Shown here piece by piece: positions 53,010 through 64,000 of a stretch of DNA of 64,000 nt. Numbering within the stretch: the stretch's first letter is position 1; each line of letters begins with the position of its first letter. Both the position numbers and the translations under genes were made by a program. The notes below the pieces were generated by a model that was not told the DNA's origin, ran no database searches, and saw only the letters and a program-made list of their open reading frames with translations. Source of the stretch: Lunularia cruciata (taxonomy: Eukaryota; Streptophyta; Marchantiopsida; Lunulariales; Lunulariaceae); contig OX419758.1 in the NCBI GenBank assembly GCA_948567375.1, positions 34,415,001 through 34,479,000 on the forward strand, in the 5' to 3' direction.

Positions 53010-55846
53010 TGTCGTCGGGAAAATAGCCCACGTGTACCCTTGAGGCTTTTGGTGTGATAGATTTTCTTTTTCTCTTTTAGTTGTTGTAAGGAACATGGAT
53101 CTATATCAATATGTCTTGGGTGTGGTTTTATGCTACCTTGCCGCGGGAGATATTTCCTATATTATTGTGAAGCCCGGAAAAAGTTTTGGTGTTATTAGCT
53201 CAAGGAGTCTTTTAATGTGGCTTGAGCAAAGAAATAATGTTGGGTTACACTAGCTCAGGTTCTGTTTTACGTTATTGGAATGAAGGAGTATTTGCCTTAG
53301 AAGAGGAGCAAAAAGGAGTCTTTGAGTTGGAAATACTTGGGAAGCTTTAGAGGAGTGGTGACAATGAAAGGTTTGGGGGAAAAACAGCAAGAAAAAGTTA
53401 GAGGAGTGAAGGAACTCAGCTCGGAAGGGGAGGATTTTTGAGGAAAAAGGTTCTGGGGGAAGATTTTCAAGAGATATACCTGGCTGTGCAGGGCTTTGAA
53501 GGGGGGACAGGAAAGAAAGGCAATTGAAAGGGCTTGGAGAGAGAGGACTAGAGAAGGAGTTTTTTTCAAAGAAGAGGGCCTGAACAGACAGGAAAGGAGG
53601 AGGAGAATTCTTGGAGAGATAGGCTTGGCCAGGAAAGAGAGAAATTTTTTAAATGTGAGGGGAGTCTTGCAGGGCTGAAGGATTTTGGAGATGCCTTAGG
53701 GCTATGCTTGGACCAGGAGAGGAATTTTCGAAATGTGAGGGGAGTCTTGCAGGGCTGTGCTTGGACCAGGAGAGGAATTTTTGAAATGTGAGAGGAGTCT
53801 TGAAGGGCGGTGCTTGGACCAAGAGAGAAATTTTAGAAATGTGAGAGGAGTCTTGCAGGGCTGTGCTTGGACCAGGAGAGGAATTTTCAGAATGTGAGGG
53901 GAGTCTTGCGGAGCTGCGCTTGGACCAGGAGAGAAAATTTCGAAATGTGAGAGGAGTCTTGCAAGGCTGTGCTTGGACCAGGAGAGGAATTTTCAAAATG
54001 TGAGAGGAGTCTTGCAGGGCTCTCCTTGGACCAGGAGAGGAATTTTTTAAATGTGAGGGGAGTCTTGCAAGGCTGAAGGCTTTTGGAGATGCCTTAGGGT
54101 TGTGTTTTGGACCAGGAGAGAAATTTTAGAAATGTGAGGGGAGTCTTGAAGGGCTGAAGGCTTTTGGAGATGCCCTAGGGCTGTGTTTTGGACCAGGAGA
54201 GAAATTTTTGAAATGTGAGGGGAATCTTGCAGGGCTGAAGGCTTTTGGAGATGCCTTAGGGCTATGTTTTGGACCTGGAGAGAAATTTTTGAAATGTGAG
54301 GGGAGTCTTGAAGGGCTGAAGGCTTTTGGAGATGCCTTAGGGCTGTGTTTTGGACCAGGAGAGAAATTTTCAAAATGTTAGTGGAGTCTTGCAGGGCTGA
54401 TGGCTTTTGGAGATGCCTAAGAGCTGTGTTTTGGACCAGGAGATAAATTTTTTGAAATGTGAGGGGAGTCTTGAAGGGCTAAAGGCTTTTGGAGATGACT
54501 TAGGGCTGTGTTTTGGACCATGAGAGAAATTTTTGAATTGTGAGGGGAATCTTGCAGGGCTGAAGGCTTTTGGAGATGCCTTAGGGCTGTGTTTTGGACC
54601 AGGAGAGAAATTTTCGAAATGTGAGGGGAGTCTTGAAGGGCTGAAGGCTTTTGGAGATGCCTTAGGGCTGTGTTTTGGACCAAGAGAGAAACTTTTGAAA
54701 TGTGAGGGGAGTCTTGCAGGGCTGAAGGCATTTGGAGATGCCTTAGGGCTGTGTTTTTGACCAAGGGAGAAATTTTTGAGATGTGAGGGGAGTCTTGCAG
54801 GGCTGAAGGATTTTGGAGATGCCTTAGGGCTATGCTTGGACCAGGAGAGGAATTTTTGAAATGTGAGGGGAGTCTTGCAGGGCTGTGCTTGGACCAGGAG
54901 ATACTATTTTGAAATCTGAGTGAATGTCTTGAAGGCTGAAGGGTTTTTGGAGATGCCTTAGGCTGTGCTTGGACCAGGAGATGCTATTTTGAAATCTGAG
55001 TGAGTGTCTTGAAGGCTGAAGGATTTTGGAGATGCCTTAGGCTGTGCTTGGATCAGGAGAGGAAATTTTGAAATCTGAGTGAGTGTCTTGAGGGCTGAAG
55101 GATTTTGGAGATGTCTTAGGGCTGTGCTTGGACCAGGAGATGCAATTTCGAAATCTGAGCAGTGCTTGAAAGTGCAGGGGAGAAAAAGGGTTTTCTCTCG
55201 AAGGAATGAACAATGTGCAGGAGAGGAAGTGCTTGGACAGAAGAGAAATTTTTGCAAGTCTGAAGGGGTTTGGGCAGAAGTTAAAGAGAACAAAATTTTG
55301 TAGGGAAGCAAGACGACAGGAGATTCAGACAGTAGAGAATTTTCACAGGTCTGAAGGGGATTTGCTGCAAAAGTTGCCAAAGGATATATCTCGAAGTCAA
55401 GAAGAAGAGGAGGAGAATTTCAAAGTGGATCAGTTCATCTGGAGCAAGGGCAAGAAAATATTTGAAGTTGGTTGGCCTGTGTGAATGGAGTGAATCTGAT
55501 CTGCAAAACAAGGCATAGGAGAATGAAGAGGTTCGGAGGATCCCAAACCATAGCTTGAACCTGACAGAAAATAGAATATGAGACCAGGTAGAGGTAGAAA
55601 CCATAACACCAGACTTGCATGACAAAATTAGTTTTGCGAAAGTCAAGGATAAAACAAAACCTTCAGGGTGAGCCAACCTCAGGGAAACTGAAACAACAAG
55701 TTCATATAGAGACAAATTCCTGACAATCCAGGAGTAGGGAAGGAATGTCAGTCTACGGGAAAATCCAAAAGAAAGACAGTAAGGAAAACTAAGCACAAGC
55801 AGCCATGTGCTTGGCGCACTCTCAAGACCAAACGTTCCCCACGACA
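53010..55846 (-). mobile_element. Second copy of the 2.8-kb solo-LTR-like element, reversed
   Basis: Starts TGTCGTCGGG and ends CCCCACGACA (2,837 bp). The flanks share CCGT (53006-53009 and 55847-55850), a 4-5 bp duplication. It is the reverse complement of 43059-45834 overall, including the tandem array. Both copies landed in the same host element, E. Confidence 0.85.
53650..55170. repeat. Tandem array of about 81-bp and 53-bp units
   Basis: Units share GGACCAGGAGAGAAATTT, GGGAGTCTTGCAGGGCTG and AGGCTTTTGGAGATGCC. Successive long units start at 54181, 54262 and 54343, giving a period of 81 bp. A shorter unit of about 53 bp lacks the AGGCTTTTGGAGATGCC part and dominates at 53700-54050. Confidence 0.92.
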
Positions 55847-56227
55847 CCGTCTAAAAACCTTGGTACATGGCAAGAAAGTACACTTCATGAAATGGCGGAG
55901 GCAAAAGAAGCATGTCTTGACAGTGACAGGACAGCAACATGCAGAAGAAGGGGAAGTTGATTTTGAAATCAACTGAAGAATGACTGCAATTTGGGGTAAT
56001 ATAAAATTGCAATTGCGGAGGGACAAGATATAAATATAAAATTATGATTGCACAAGGACAAGTTGAATATGTCAAGTAGATTTCCAATCCCTTTGGGTAG
56101 TCGTCTTGCAATAATGCGTGTCAAGAAGCCAATTGAGAGTGAGATTTTCCAAAATCCAGAAGGGGTTAGAGTGTCTCATCCAGGAGGAGGAATAGTTTTC
56201 CACTGCCAAAGAACAAGAGAGTAGATC

Positions 56228-58595
56228 ATGGCAAAGAAGGTCATAAATGCTCTAGCAGTGCAAATTTTCCCAATTTGTAGGTTGGATGTTGTAGCAACAA
56301 TTGAAGTCTTGAAACAACTTCATTTTACTTTCTTAGCATGGAATTGGAATTTCAGTTTCCCAGGAGTCATGGCAAAGATAGCTACCAGTAATTGTGAGGA
56401 AGGCCCCAAAGTCAAGAGGAAGAGAGGAAATTTGGCTTGATGGACTGAGTCAAATTGGAGGTTAGTGTTGGGGAAGGAAGCAAGAGAACCAACGGGGATC
56501 ACCTTCTATCGAAAGTGTGATGTTGCAAAGGAGACGGTGAAGATCCAACATTTGTTCTTTGCTCTGCATACAACAAATAGTTACAAGGTGGAGTCCTATC
56601 GGGACCTGATTAAATGAAGTATCATGGGGAAGATAATGGCCATGCCAAACCAGAATGAACAACTTATGTGAACATACAGCAGGCGGTCTTTTTCCACCAG
56701 ATGTTTGTAGGAGTGAAAATGAACTGGGCAAAGTGTTTTCACCAACAAATGAGGAAGAGGTGGTCAATTGGACGATAGGTTTGCCTCCACATTGTTTTGC
56801 ACCATTTGTAGCACACTTCTACTTTGGGTTGAACTTGTTGACAATAGAGGAAACGCGTCGCATGGTGTCACATTTCCATCCTAATTTGAGATGAGAAGTG
56901 GATGAAGAAGAGCAACAATATATGGCACACTTGTGAGCCAGTGATGATCACTTCTTGAGGACGGGACAATGGAAGATGGAAGAAGTCACAAGCCCAAAGA
57001 AGAAGAAGCACAATAAACCCAAAGACACAATGTTGCCTCCAACACAAAGAAAGACTGGTTCTGCAAAGGAAGAAGATGGTGAAAGAAGCACCGTCAGAAA
57101 CCGAGTCTGAAGGGGGGAGAGAGTCTCAACGAGAGGACTCAAAAGAAGACAAACTCACTTTACAGAGTGAGGAATCTGGAAGTGAGAGTGAGAGGGAACA
57201 CAAGGTTCAGCAATCGGTTGGATTGGGTGAAGCTTGTCATGCAATGATTGACAGTGTACCAGGAAAGACGACTCATTGTGTAGACCTGGTTGTGGAAGAG
57301 AAGGGGGCTGAAAGACGGAAGGAGTACCCTATGGGGCCAAGTTCAGTAGGTAAGGAAGAAGGAAGCTCAAAAGCAATGTCTCTAAAGATATGAAGATCAT
57401 GATTTTGGCAGAAGGAGCCGATGGAAGAGGCGAAGTACAAAGATGGGGCCAAAGACAAAGAGAACTTTGGTGGAATATAGTATCTATCAAAGGTTGTCAC
57501 TCCACTGTTGGAACTATTGAAGGAGCACCAAAAGGTTATTCCCCAAGATTGTATGAAGGTGATGAATGAGTTGTAGGTGGTGAAGTATCTGTTGGTTGAA
57601 GTGAAGGGTTTGCAGGAGCGTGAAGTCCAAAGAGATAAGGAAGTTGAAGAACTTTGGGTGGATGCAGTCTTGAAGAAGAAGACTTTCGAGAAGTTGCAAG
57701 AGAGTTTTGAGTCAAGAGGTAAGGAAATGCAAAAGCAAGCCAAAGAATTGAAAGAGCAGGCAATGTTGATGACCAAGATGAAACAAGAGGTCAGTGATGT
57801 GCGCATTGAGAGTATTCATGTAAAGGCAATGGCCGCAATAATGGAGCAGGAGTTGGAAAGCTTGAGGAAGAGTGCAGCCGGGAAGGATCAAGCATGGCAG
57901 AGAGAGTTGGCAATCAAGCAAAGAGAAGAAGAAAGATTGTGTGAGCTGGTACAAAGTGCTGAGTTATAGAGTTCACAGTATGTGGAGGAGAAGAAGATGC
58001 TCATTGCTGAGTACAAAGATGAGTTGAAGATGTACCGCAAAGAGTTGAAGGTAGAGCGATCTTGAGGTTATGAGTCAGAATCAGTAGGAGAAGTTGCAGG
58101 AAAGTTGTGAGCAATCTTGAGCATAGAGGCTGAAGGGAGATTGGAAGAAGCATGTCTACACGAGTTAAAGTTGCTTATGCAAGATTCTCAAAAGAGGAAA
58201 GCCAAAGATGCGGATATGAACACTTTACTGATCCAATTAAGGGAGCGAGTAGATCAAAAGATGTTAGAAGTAGGAGACAATGTCTATCTCAGATTTGATT
58301 TAGTCAAGTCAGAGTTAGAGAGAATTATGAGTAGTGTGACATAGGAGAGGAAGTCCGATGTTGCAAATTAGGAATTCAGGTGTCTTTGGACTTATTATTT
58401 GACACATTAGAGAAGAGTGGGTTGCAAGATAAAGAAGTAGATGGACTACCCATGACCTCAATTGTAGATTGTAGAGAACAGATAGTAGAAATAGTGAAGG
58501 ATTTAGTAGTGGTAGATATACCCAAAGAAGGAGAAGTAATAGGAAGATCATTGGGTTTGAAAGCCGATGATGAGGTAGACATTGGGTTGGGGTAG
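56228..58595 (+). pseudogene. LTR-ORF (element E, 3' LTR)
   Basis: About 789 codons from ATG 56228 (MAKKVINALAVQIFPICRLD) to TAG 58593-58595 (LKADDEVDIGLG). This is the copy that would be carried at the 3' end of the genomic RNA. It keeps the motif FLAWNWNFSFPGVMA intact; most other copies have a stop at one of its Trp codons. The coiled coil is open over 130 codons at 57577-57969, with KEVEELWVDAVLKKKTFEKL and MEQELESLRKSAAGKDQAWQ. The tail frame 58380-58595 is open. There are about ten disabling changes in total. Comparing it with 38845-41179 would date the insertion of element E. Confidence 0.8.
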
Positions 58596-58710
58596 AAACA
58601 GATTTGAAAAGGCAGATATGAAGGGTTGCATTGTCAATTTGGATCTGCAGGTATGAAGAGTTGTTATAGAACGGTATTTTTTTTAGAATTAGAATTGTAG
58701 TTTGCTTCAC

Positions 58711-58718
58711 TATTTAAA
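58711..58718 (+). promoter_or_regulatory. TATA-like box of element E 3' LTR
   Basis: TATTTAAA followed by GGTGGCATTTGCAGTG, identical in context to 41296-41303. Confidence 0.62.
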
Positions 58719-59391
58719 GGTGGCATTTGCAGTGTTATGTTGTTCAGTATTCATATTCTTGAAGATAGATTAAGCAAAGTGCTGATTTTTGTGCTTGTCT
58801 CTTGAGCTTGATTTTGAGTATCAACTTTTTGTGTGTGTTTGTGAGTGTGTGGAGAATTTTGAAGTGCAAGTCAGTATGCTTGTTGGATGTTGGATTCCGC
58901 AGCCTTGATCTTCATTCTGTGTGTGTGATCCTCAGTGAAGTGCAATCGGAGAAATGCCTTGACAGATCTGAGAGGAATTGTAGTGTTGGTAGTATTCTGC
59001 ATTTGTAAGTGCAGTGCAAAGTTGATGTGAAGCAATTTCAATCAAGGAAGTTGTGCCTACAATGGAGGGGTGGAACATAATTTTGAGGCAAAGTCATTTT
59101 TGCAATGAAGTGCCGTCCTTGGGAGAATCTGAATCATCACAATCAAGATTTGTTTGGACAGAATTTGTTATGTTGTGATTATGGGTGTGTGTATTCGTGA
59201 CAAGTTGTCAATATTATGAGCTTGTTACTCTCTCCTGGGTGTGGTTTCTACCTGAGAGATTAAAGAGGAAATCAAGAAGAACTACATGTTACTGTTTGAC
59301 TTTGTATTTGGATATTTTTGACCAGTATCTTTGTGGGAACAAACTTTACTTTCCTGATTACCGCAAAAGTGATATTTGCCGGGTTGTCACA

Positions 59392-59840
59392 CTTGTGTTC
59401 AGCCAAGTCTGTCATGTCAAATGAGTCATCAACCCCTATGATTGTCAAGATGTTGTCTTGTCTGAAGTAAAAATTTTGAAGATTTTAAAGACAATCACTT
59501 TGGAGGAGTTGGCAGGATACATTGCCATGTTTATAGATTATCAGGATATATTCACATAGTCAATGGATCAAATGCAAGGTATTCTATGCCAATTTGGAGA
59601 AAAATAGATTGATCTTGTTGAAGATACAGTTTTGGTTCAACAAAGACAGTACTTGAACCCAAAGTACTCACTCTTGGTGAAAGATGAAATTGACAAGTAC
59701 TTAGGGGCCAAAATAATCTTTCCTATCTTGAGCAGTGAGTGGGTTCTCCCATTATCATTGTTCTAAATATAAAGACTGCAAAGATTTTGAGTGTGCCAAG
59801 ATTTTCACAAGTTGAATGGAATCACAAGGAAGGATCATCA
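59392..59840 (+). pseudogene. Pol of element F, start of reverse transcriptase
   Basis: It resumes element F after the right target duplication and matches 49925-50345 of element E. Readable pieces include MDQMQGI, QRQYLNPKYSLLVKDEIDKY and WVLPLSLF. It is cut at 59840 by a solo LTR at the place where element E reads KDYHPLPF. Confidence 0.75.
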
Positions 59841-61715
59841 TGTGATAACCTTGCAAATATCACTTTTGCGGTAATCAGGTAAGTAAAGTTTGTTCCTGTA
59901 GAGATACAAGTCAGAAATGTCCAAATATGAAGTCAAATGTCACAATGTAGTTCTTCTTGGTTGTGTCTTTAGTCTCTCAGGTAGAAACCACACCCTGAAG
60001 AGAGTTACAAGCACTGATTTGTAGTCTTATCACAAATTAACACTTCTTAATCACAACTCCATCAAATCTTTCCAAACAATCTTGATTGTGATGATTCATG
60101 CTTTCCCAAAAACAACACTTCATTGTAAAATGACTTTGCCTCAAAATTTTGTTCTCCTCCTCCATTGAAGGCACAACTTCCTTGATCAAAATTGCTTCAC
60201 ATCAACACTGCGTTGCACTCACAAATGCAAAATAGTACCAACATTACAATTCTTCTCAGATCTGTCAAGGCATTGCTTTGATTGCACTTTACTCAGGATC
60301 AAACACATAGAATGAAGATCAAGGCTACTGAATCCAACATCCAACAAGCACACTGACTTGCACTTTGAAAGTTTCCACATACTCACAAACACATTCACAA
60401 TGTTGATACTCAGAATTAAGCTGAAATGACGAGCATTGCTTCACAACACTTTGCTTTATCTATTCTTAGAAATATTGAGCATTGAACAACATATGACTGT
60501 GAATGCCACTCTTAAATAGTGAAGCAAACAACAATACTAACAACTATACTATTTCCTAACAACTCTTCCTACCTGCATATCCAAAATGACAATACACCTC
60601 TTCATATTTGCCTCTTCCTATCTCAAATCTGTAACTACTCTGATCCGATATCTACTTCTTCCTCGGCTTCCAATCCCAAAGTAACTTCACACACTACTCT
60701 ATCCTTGGGTTTCACAACTACTAATTCCTCTACCAATTCTAATACTTCTTTGTTTTGATCTACAATTCCTGTCATAGTTAATCCTTCTAAATCGCTACTT
60801 CTCGACCCACTCTTCTCTAAAGTGTCAAATGTGAAATCCAAAGACACTTGCACTCCCATCTCTCTTACTTCAGGTCTAACTACTATCAATTCCTTTACTA
60901 ATTCTATTATGTCCTCATCAAGAATCGTAATTGAAATCATGTGTACACTATCTATGCCTTCAATTTGCAACCCACTTTTCCCTAATCACTCATGTAACTA
61001 ATGCGAATACACTTACTATCTGATCTTGCACTTCGGGTTCATTCACTACTTCTATTTCTCTTCTAATTCTATTCTATCTTCAATCAAGACTGAAATTGAA
61101 GTCATGGGTATCCTAAATATCTTTGTTCCTTACTCTAACTTCCTCTAATACCTCTTGCAAGATTTCCAAAGTCACCTTCACTGCACTCCGAGGTCCAACT
61201 ACCTTGGGTTGAATCATATTTGACTTGAGGTGAAATCTCTAGACCCAAAGTCATGTTAACCCAAAGACACCAACCCAAAGACACTAAACTACTTTGTACA
61301 TCTACTCCCAAAACTTCAAATGCTTATAACTTTTGCTACAAACCTCCAAACTTTGCAATTTTGGTGGCAACAAAAAGCCTTGAACGAAACGCTTCCAACC
61401 AAAAAAAAGCATGCATGATTTGGACATGTTGTCATTGAGATACAGCCTCCGCAAGAATCTTGACCTACAATTTCCATTCCTCCTTTGGGTGTGCCCTCCT
61501 TCAGTGTCTAATCCAAGTTTTTCTTCCTCAGACACAAAGTAAGCTTCTTTGGGTTTGATCCAATCTGAGTCTTTCTTCTTCCAACACAAAGTAGACTTCT
61601 TTAGGTCAAATCAAAATACAAACTTCTCATTATTTATTCCATTTGGGTCCAATTCGGTTTAAGTACTGCATTTCTTTTTTAAAACTCGTCCAAAATGAAA
61701 AAAATGGGTACCACA
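59841..61715 (-). mobile_element. Short-form GLT solo LTR, minus strand, in element F pol
   Basis: It runs on the minus strand from TGTGGTACCCATTT to AAGGTTATCACA (1,875 bp). The flanks are CATCA (59836-59840) and TATCA (61716-61720), a 5-bp duplication with one change. The structure equals 45981-47847: leader, LTR-ORF tail, TATTTAAG (plus strand 60511-60518), right end. Two independent insertions of the short form show it is a real mobile subfamily. Confidence 0.87.
60635..60970 (-). pseudogene. LTR-ORF tail with duplicated module in short-form LTR
   Basis: The 111-codon open frame ends AEEEVDIGSE. It holds two related modules: ISITILDEDIIELVKELIVV followed by RPEVREMGVQVSLD, and MTGIVDQNKEVLELVEELVV followed by KPKDRVVCEVTLGLE. 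LEKSG lies between them. The long-form copies show only the second module clearly, so the first may be a duplication kept in this subfamily. Confidence 0.65.
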
Positions 61716-62277
61716 TATCATCCCTTACCTTTTACCAATACAATTTTGGACCAAGTTGGTCACCCTTGTTATAGTTTTCTCAATGGATTTTTAGGCTATA
61801 ATCAAGTATCCATCCAAGGATAAGACAAGGACAAAACCATATTCACTACTAATTAAGGCAATTTGCTTACAATCAAATGCCCTTCGGGTTGTGTAATGCT
61901 TTTGCTACTTTCTAGCGGATGATGAATGCAATCTTCAAAGATTCTCTGCAAAATTTGTGGAAGTCTTCATTGATGATTTTTGTATGTTTAGGAAAAGAGA
62001 GGTACATTTAGATTATCTTCAGAAAAACTTTTGAAAGGTGTCAATTTGTTGGCTTGTCATTACACCCGGAGAAATGCTTCTTTGCAATGAAGGAAGGTAA
62101 TCTTTTGGGGCATCGGGTCTAAAGCCAAAGTATTTGAGTCGATGTCAAGAAGGTCAAAGTCATCTCAACTTTGGAATCCCTTAAAAACATTCAACAGCAG
62201 AGTGCCTTCTTGGGACATGTTGGATATTTCAAACACTTTGTATCAAATTATGCGGTGCTTGTTGCACCCCTAACAAG
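61716..62277 (+). pseudogene. Reverse transcriptase of element F, truncated
   Basis: It continues from 59840 with [25 protein letters not shown]-like sequence and the catalytic box region FIDDFCMF (near 61970). The connection region follows, with QQSAFLGHVGYFKHFVSNYA-like residues broken by frameshifts. At about 62277 it jumps directly to the integrase, so RNase H and the integrase zinc and core regions are deleted. Confidence 0.76.
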
Positions 62278-62880
62278 AAGGCCAATGGATTGTTATGCAA
62301 AATTTTGAACAAGGTGATGGTCAATTATGCCTATGATTGGGACATGAAGTTACCTATAGCTTTGTAATCATATCAAACAACTTAAAAGATTACAACCAAA
62401 CACATGCCATACTTCCTGATATACAGATTGCATCCTATACTACAAGTTGAATTTGAGGTCCCGACATATTGGATTTTATGTGAGGAACAATTGTTAGAAG
62501 AAGAAAGCCAAGATCTTTTGGATCCATCAATTGATTTGGTTAGAAGAGAAAACAAATGATGTAATGCAAACCACAAAGGAAGTGCAAGAACATCAAAAAG
62601 TTAGGCATGATAAGCGCATCAAGCCTATTGCTATTTAGGCAAGTGATTTGGTGTTGTTATATGACAATCACCAAATCTTTTTTCTAGGCAAGCTGCACTT
62701 AAGGTGGATGGGGACATACCATGTAATGCACATACATGACAATGGCTCTATTTAACTTGCAGACAAAGAGGGCAATCCCTTTGCCACTCAAGTGAACAGG
62801 TGGAGAGTTAGAAAATATTGGACCACAAACTTGGCCATGTATAAAAAACTTAAAGTCAATGTTTGTGATGATGCTCCATT
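62278..62880 (+). pseudogene. Integrase C-terminal part of element F
   Basis: It starts at KKANGLLCKILNKVMVNYAY, equal to element E from about 52165, so the catalytic Glu is at or just outside the deletion edge. The rest follows element E: FEVPTYWILCEEQL-like sequence, KRIKPI, NGSI and TQVNRW. The terminal codons before the stop are shifted by a one-base loss. Confidence 0.75.
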
Positions 62881-62894
62881 TGAAGGAAGGGGTA
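62881..62894 (+). other. Polypurine tract of element F
   Basis: TGAAGGAAGGGGTA directly precedes the 3' LTR start TGTGGTACCC. Confidence 0.8.
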
Positions 62895-64000
62895 TGTGGT
62901 ACCCAAATTTTTTGTTTCTTTTGTTTGAGTTTTAAAGAAGAAGTGCATTGGTAAAGCCAAAGGATGGTCAAATGGGAAGAAACACAAGTAATTGTTTGTT
63001 TGGCATAAACCCAAAGTCTACCTCAAGTCAAAGTCAGAAGGATTTGGGTTGGATAGACAGATATACAAAGACAATGACAGCAAACTTTGCATCCGGGGGC
63101 ACCACTTGATCCAAAGAACCTATAACAACCTTTCCTTAGGTTCTGCCAATCAAGAAAGTATGCAAGAAGAAAGTGACAACCTTGGGACCAAGATGTTCTT
63201 GAAAGTGATAGGAAATAAACTCACAAAATTGGTGAGTAACACAACAAAGCAACTAAGAATGACCAATCAGCAAAGGACTATAAAATTGAGATTTCAAAGG
63301 AAGCATTGCAATGTCTAGATGTTATCCTATCTCTATTTAGAGTCAACCCAAAGGAATGCAAATTGCAAGTACGTAAGAGGAGTAGGTTAGAGTCTCTGGT
63401 TTGATCTTTCATACATAGAGAGTGAGGAAGCACACAATGGCCCCAAAAGGGAATAAGTAGAGTGCGGTAATGGGTCTTGCAATTTGTTAATTAGATGTAG
63501 TGGTAAGGTTCAAAGTCTTGTCAAGACTTCACATCACATTTCTGGCCTAGAATTGAAATTTGAGTTTTCTAGGATTCATGGCAGAAATTGCCAATACCAA
63601 TTGCAAGGATTGGCCTAAGCATGAAGAGAAGAGAAGAAATCTGGCTCATGGATAGAGTTGGATTGGAGACTAGTCCTGGAAAGAGAAGCAAGAGAGGTAA
63701 GAGGTGTCACCTTCCATTGGAAGTGTGATGCTTTGGAAGAAACTGCCAAGGTGAGGAATTCTTTCAATAGACCTCACACCAAGAATGGGTATAAGGTGGA
63801 TAGCTATAAGGATCTAATGCGACAAGGGATCATGAGCACAATGATGAATATGTTCAAGCTAGAGCAAACCACCTATGTAACAATGCAACATGTAGTGTTC
63901 TCCCATCAAATGGTTGCAAGAGTGGCGGTGGATTGGGCAAAGTGTTTGCACCAAAGTGTTGGGAAGATGATCACTTGTTGGAGAATGGATATGCAGCCCC
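62895..64000 (+). mobile_element. 3' LTR of element F, cut by the window edge
   Basis: It starts TGTGGTACCCAAAT. The leader (62895-63436) closely matches the leader of LTR copy 1 (2217-2733), including GAGTTTTAAAGAAGAAGTGC. The LTR continues past the end of the window. Confidence 0.83.
63437..64000 (+). pseudogene. LTR-ORF N-terminal part (element F, 3' LTR)
   Basis: The frame starts at ATG 63437 with MAPKGNK followed by a stop, then LDVVVRFKVLSRLHITFLA. It continues through the WRLVL region (out of frame near 63660), NGYKVDSYKDLMRQGIM near 63790 and VVFSHQMVARVAVDWAKC near 63900. It shares its start (M-x-P-K) with the copy at 2734, confirming a subfamily distinct from element E. Confidence 0.72.

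Larger units (their letters stand above)
38239..59391 (+). mobile_element. GLT element E: complete 21-kb LTR retrotransposon with three insertions
   Basis: A full structural unit: 5' LTR, primer-binding site, gag, protease, reverse transcriptase, RNase H, integrase, polypurine tract and 3' LTR. Its outer ends are AGTGGTGCC (first T of TGTGG changed to A) and GGTTGTCACA. They are flanked by the perfect duplication CTTGT at 38234-38238 and 59392-59396. The flanks are the two halves of element F pol and read on across the gap. Three insertions lie inside: 43059-45834, 45981-47847 and 53010-55846. Without them the element is about 13.7 kb. No frame is intact, so it is not autonomous now. Confidence 0.9.
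52783..59391 (+). mobile_element. 3' LTR of element E, split by an insertion
   Basis: It starts TGTGGTGCCTACAT at 52783, is interrupted at 53010-55846 and ends GGTTGTCACA at 59391. Without the insert it is about 3,772 bp, close to the 3,723-bp 5' LTR. The piece before the insertion matches 38239-38470 and the piece after it matches 38460-41961. Confidence 0.9.

Noticed and set aside
1-64000. CRISPR arrays, tRNA or rRNA genes, bacterial operons.
   Set aside because: No regularly spaced short repeats with unique spacers, no cloverleaf or rRNA core sequences, and coding content typical of plant retrotransposons only.

Overview
This window looks like intergenic DNA from a large, repeat-rich land-plant nuclear genome. 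I see no host gene, tRNA, rRNA or CRISPR array. Nearly everything recognisable is decayed long terminal repeat (LTR) retrotransposon sequence of the Ty3/gypsy type. Gag and pol are plant-like and the primer-binding sites resemble the 3' end of plant tRNA-Asp, as in Tat/Athila elements. The age, the nesting and the low GC would suit a gymnosperm-like genome, but that is inference; the sequence does not name the species.

The dominant family (called GLT here) has LTRs of about 3.7-3.9 kb, running from TGTGG(T)(A/G)CC to TTGTCACA. Inside each full-size LTR is a decayed reading frame of about 800 codons (called LTR-ORF here). It has an N-terminal helical domain of about 230 residues, an acidic Ser/Glu linker, a long coiled coil and a conserved C-terminal tail ending in EEVDIG. 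A conserved TATTTAAA box lies downstream of this frame, so the frame sits in U3. In a genomic transcript it would come after pol, in the env position. LTRs or LTR fragments occur at 2217-9830 (interrupted), 5447-9371, 15292-16671 (minus), 17149-19480, 19481-23255, 23416-23865, 26010-29738, 32706-34951, 38239-41961, 45981-47847 (minus, short form), 52783-59391 (interrupted), 59841-61715 (minus, short form) and 62895-64000.

The best unit is element E (38239-59391), flanked by the perfect 5-bp target-site duplication CTTGT. It carries a 5' LTR, primer-binding site, gag with three zinc knuckles, protease, reverse transcriptase/RNase H, integrase, polypurine tract and 3' LTR. E is nested in a second GLT element, F, whose primer-binding site, gag and protease lie at 34958-38238 and whose pol and 3' LTR lie at 59392-64000. 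E is itself interrupted by two copies of a 2.8-kb solo-LTR-like element with an 81-bp tandem array (43059-45834 and 53010-55846) and by a short-form GLT solo LTR (45981-47847, duplication CTAAC). F pol is interrupted by another short-form solo LTR (59841-61715).

The left third holds a GLT LTR (2217-9830) split by a complete solo LTR (5447-9371, duplication TGTGT), a decayed pol (9831-12383), the 5' LTR and gag of an unrelated element X (12384-15291), and a rearranged GLT cluster (15292-23865). From 23866 to about 25953 is an integrase from another Ty3/gypsy lineage. Its C-terminus carries a PHD-type zinc finger instead of the usual chromodomain. The two points most worth following up are the LTR-encoded protein and the integrase-PHD fusion.
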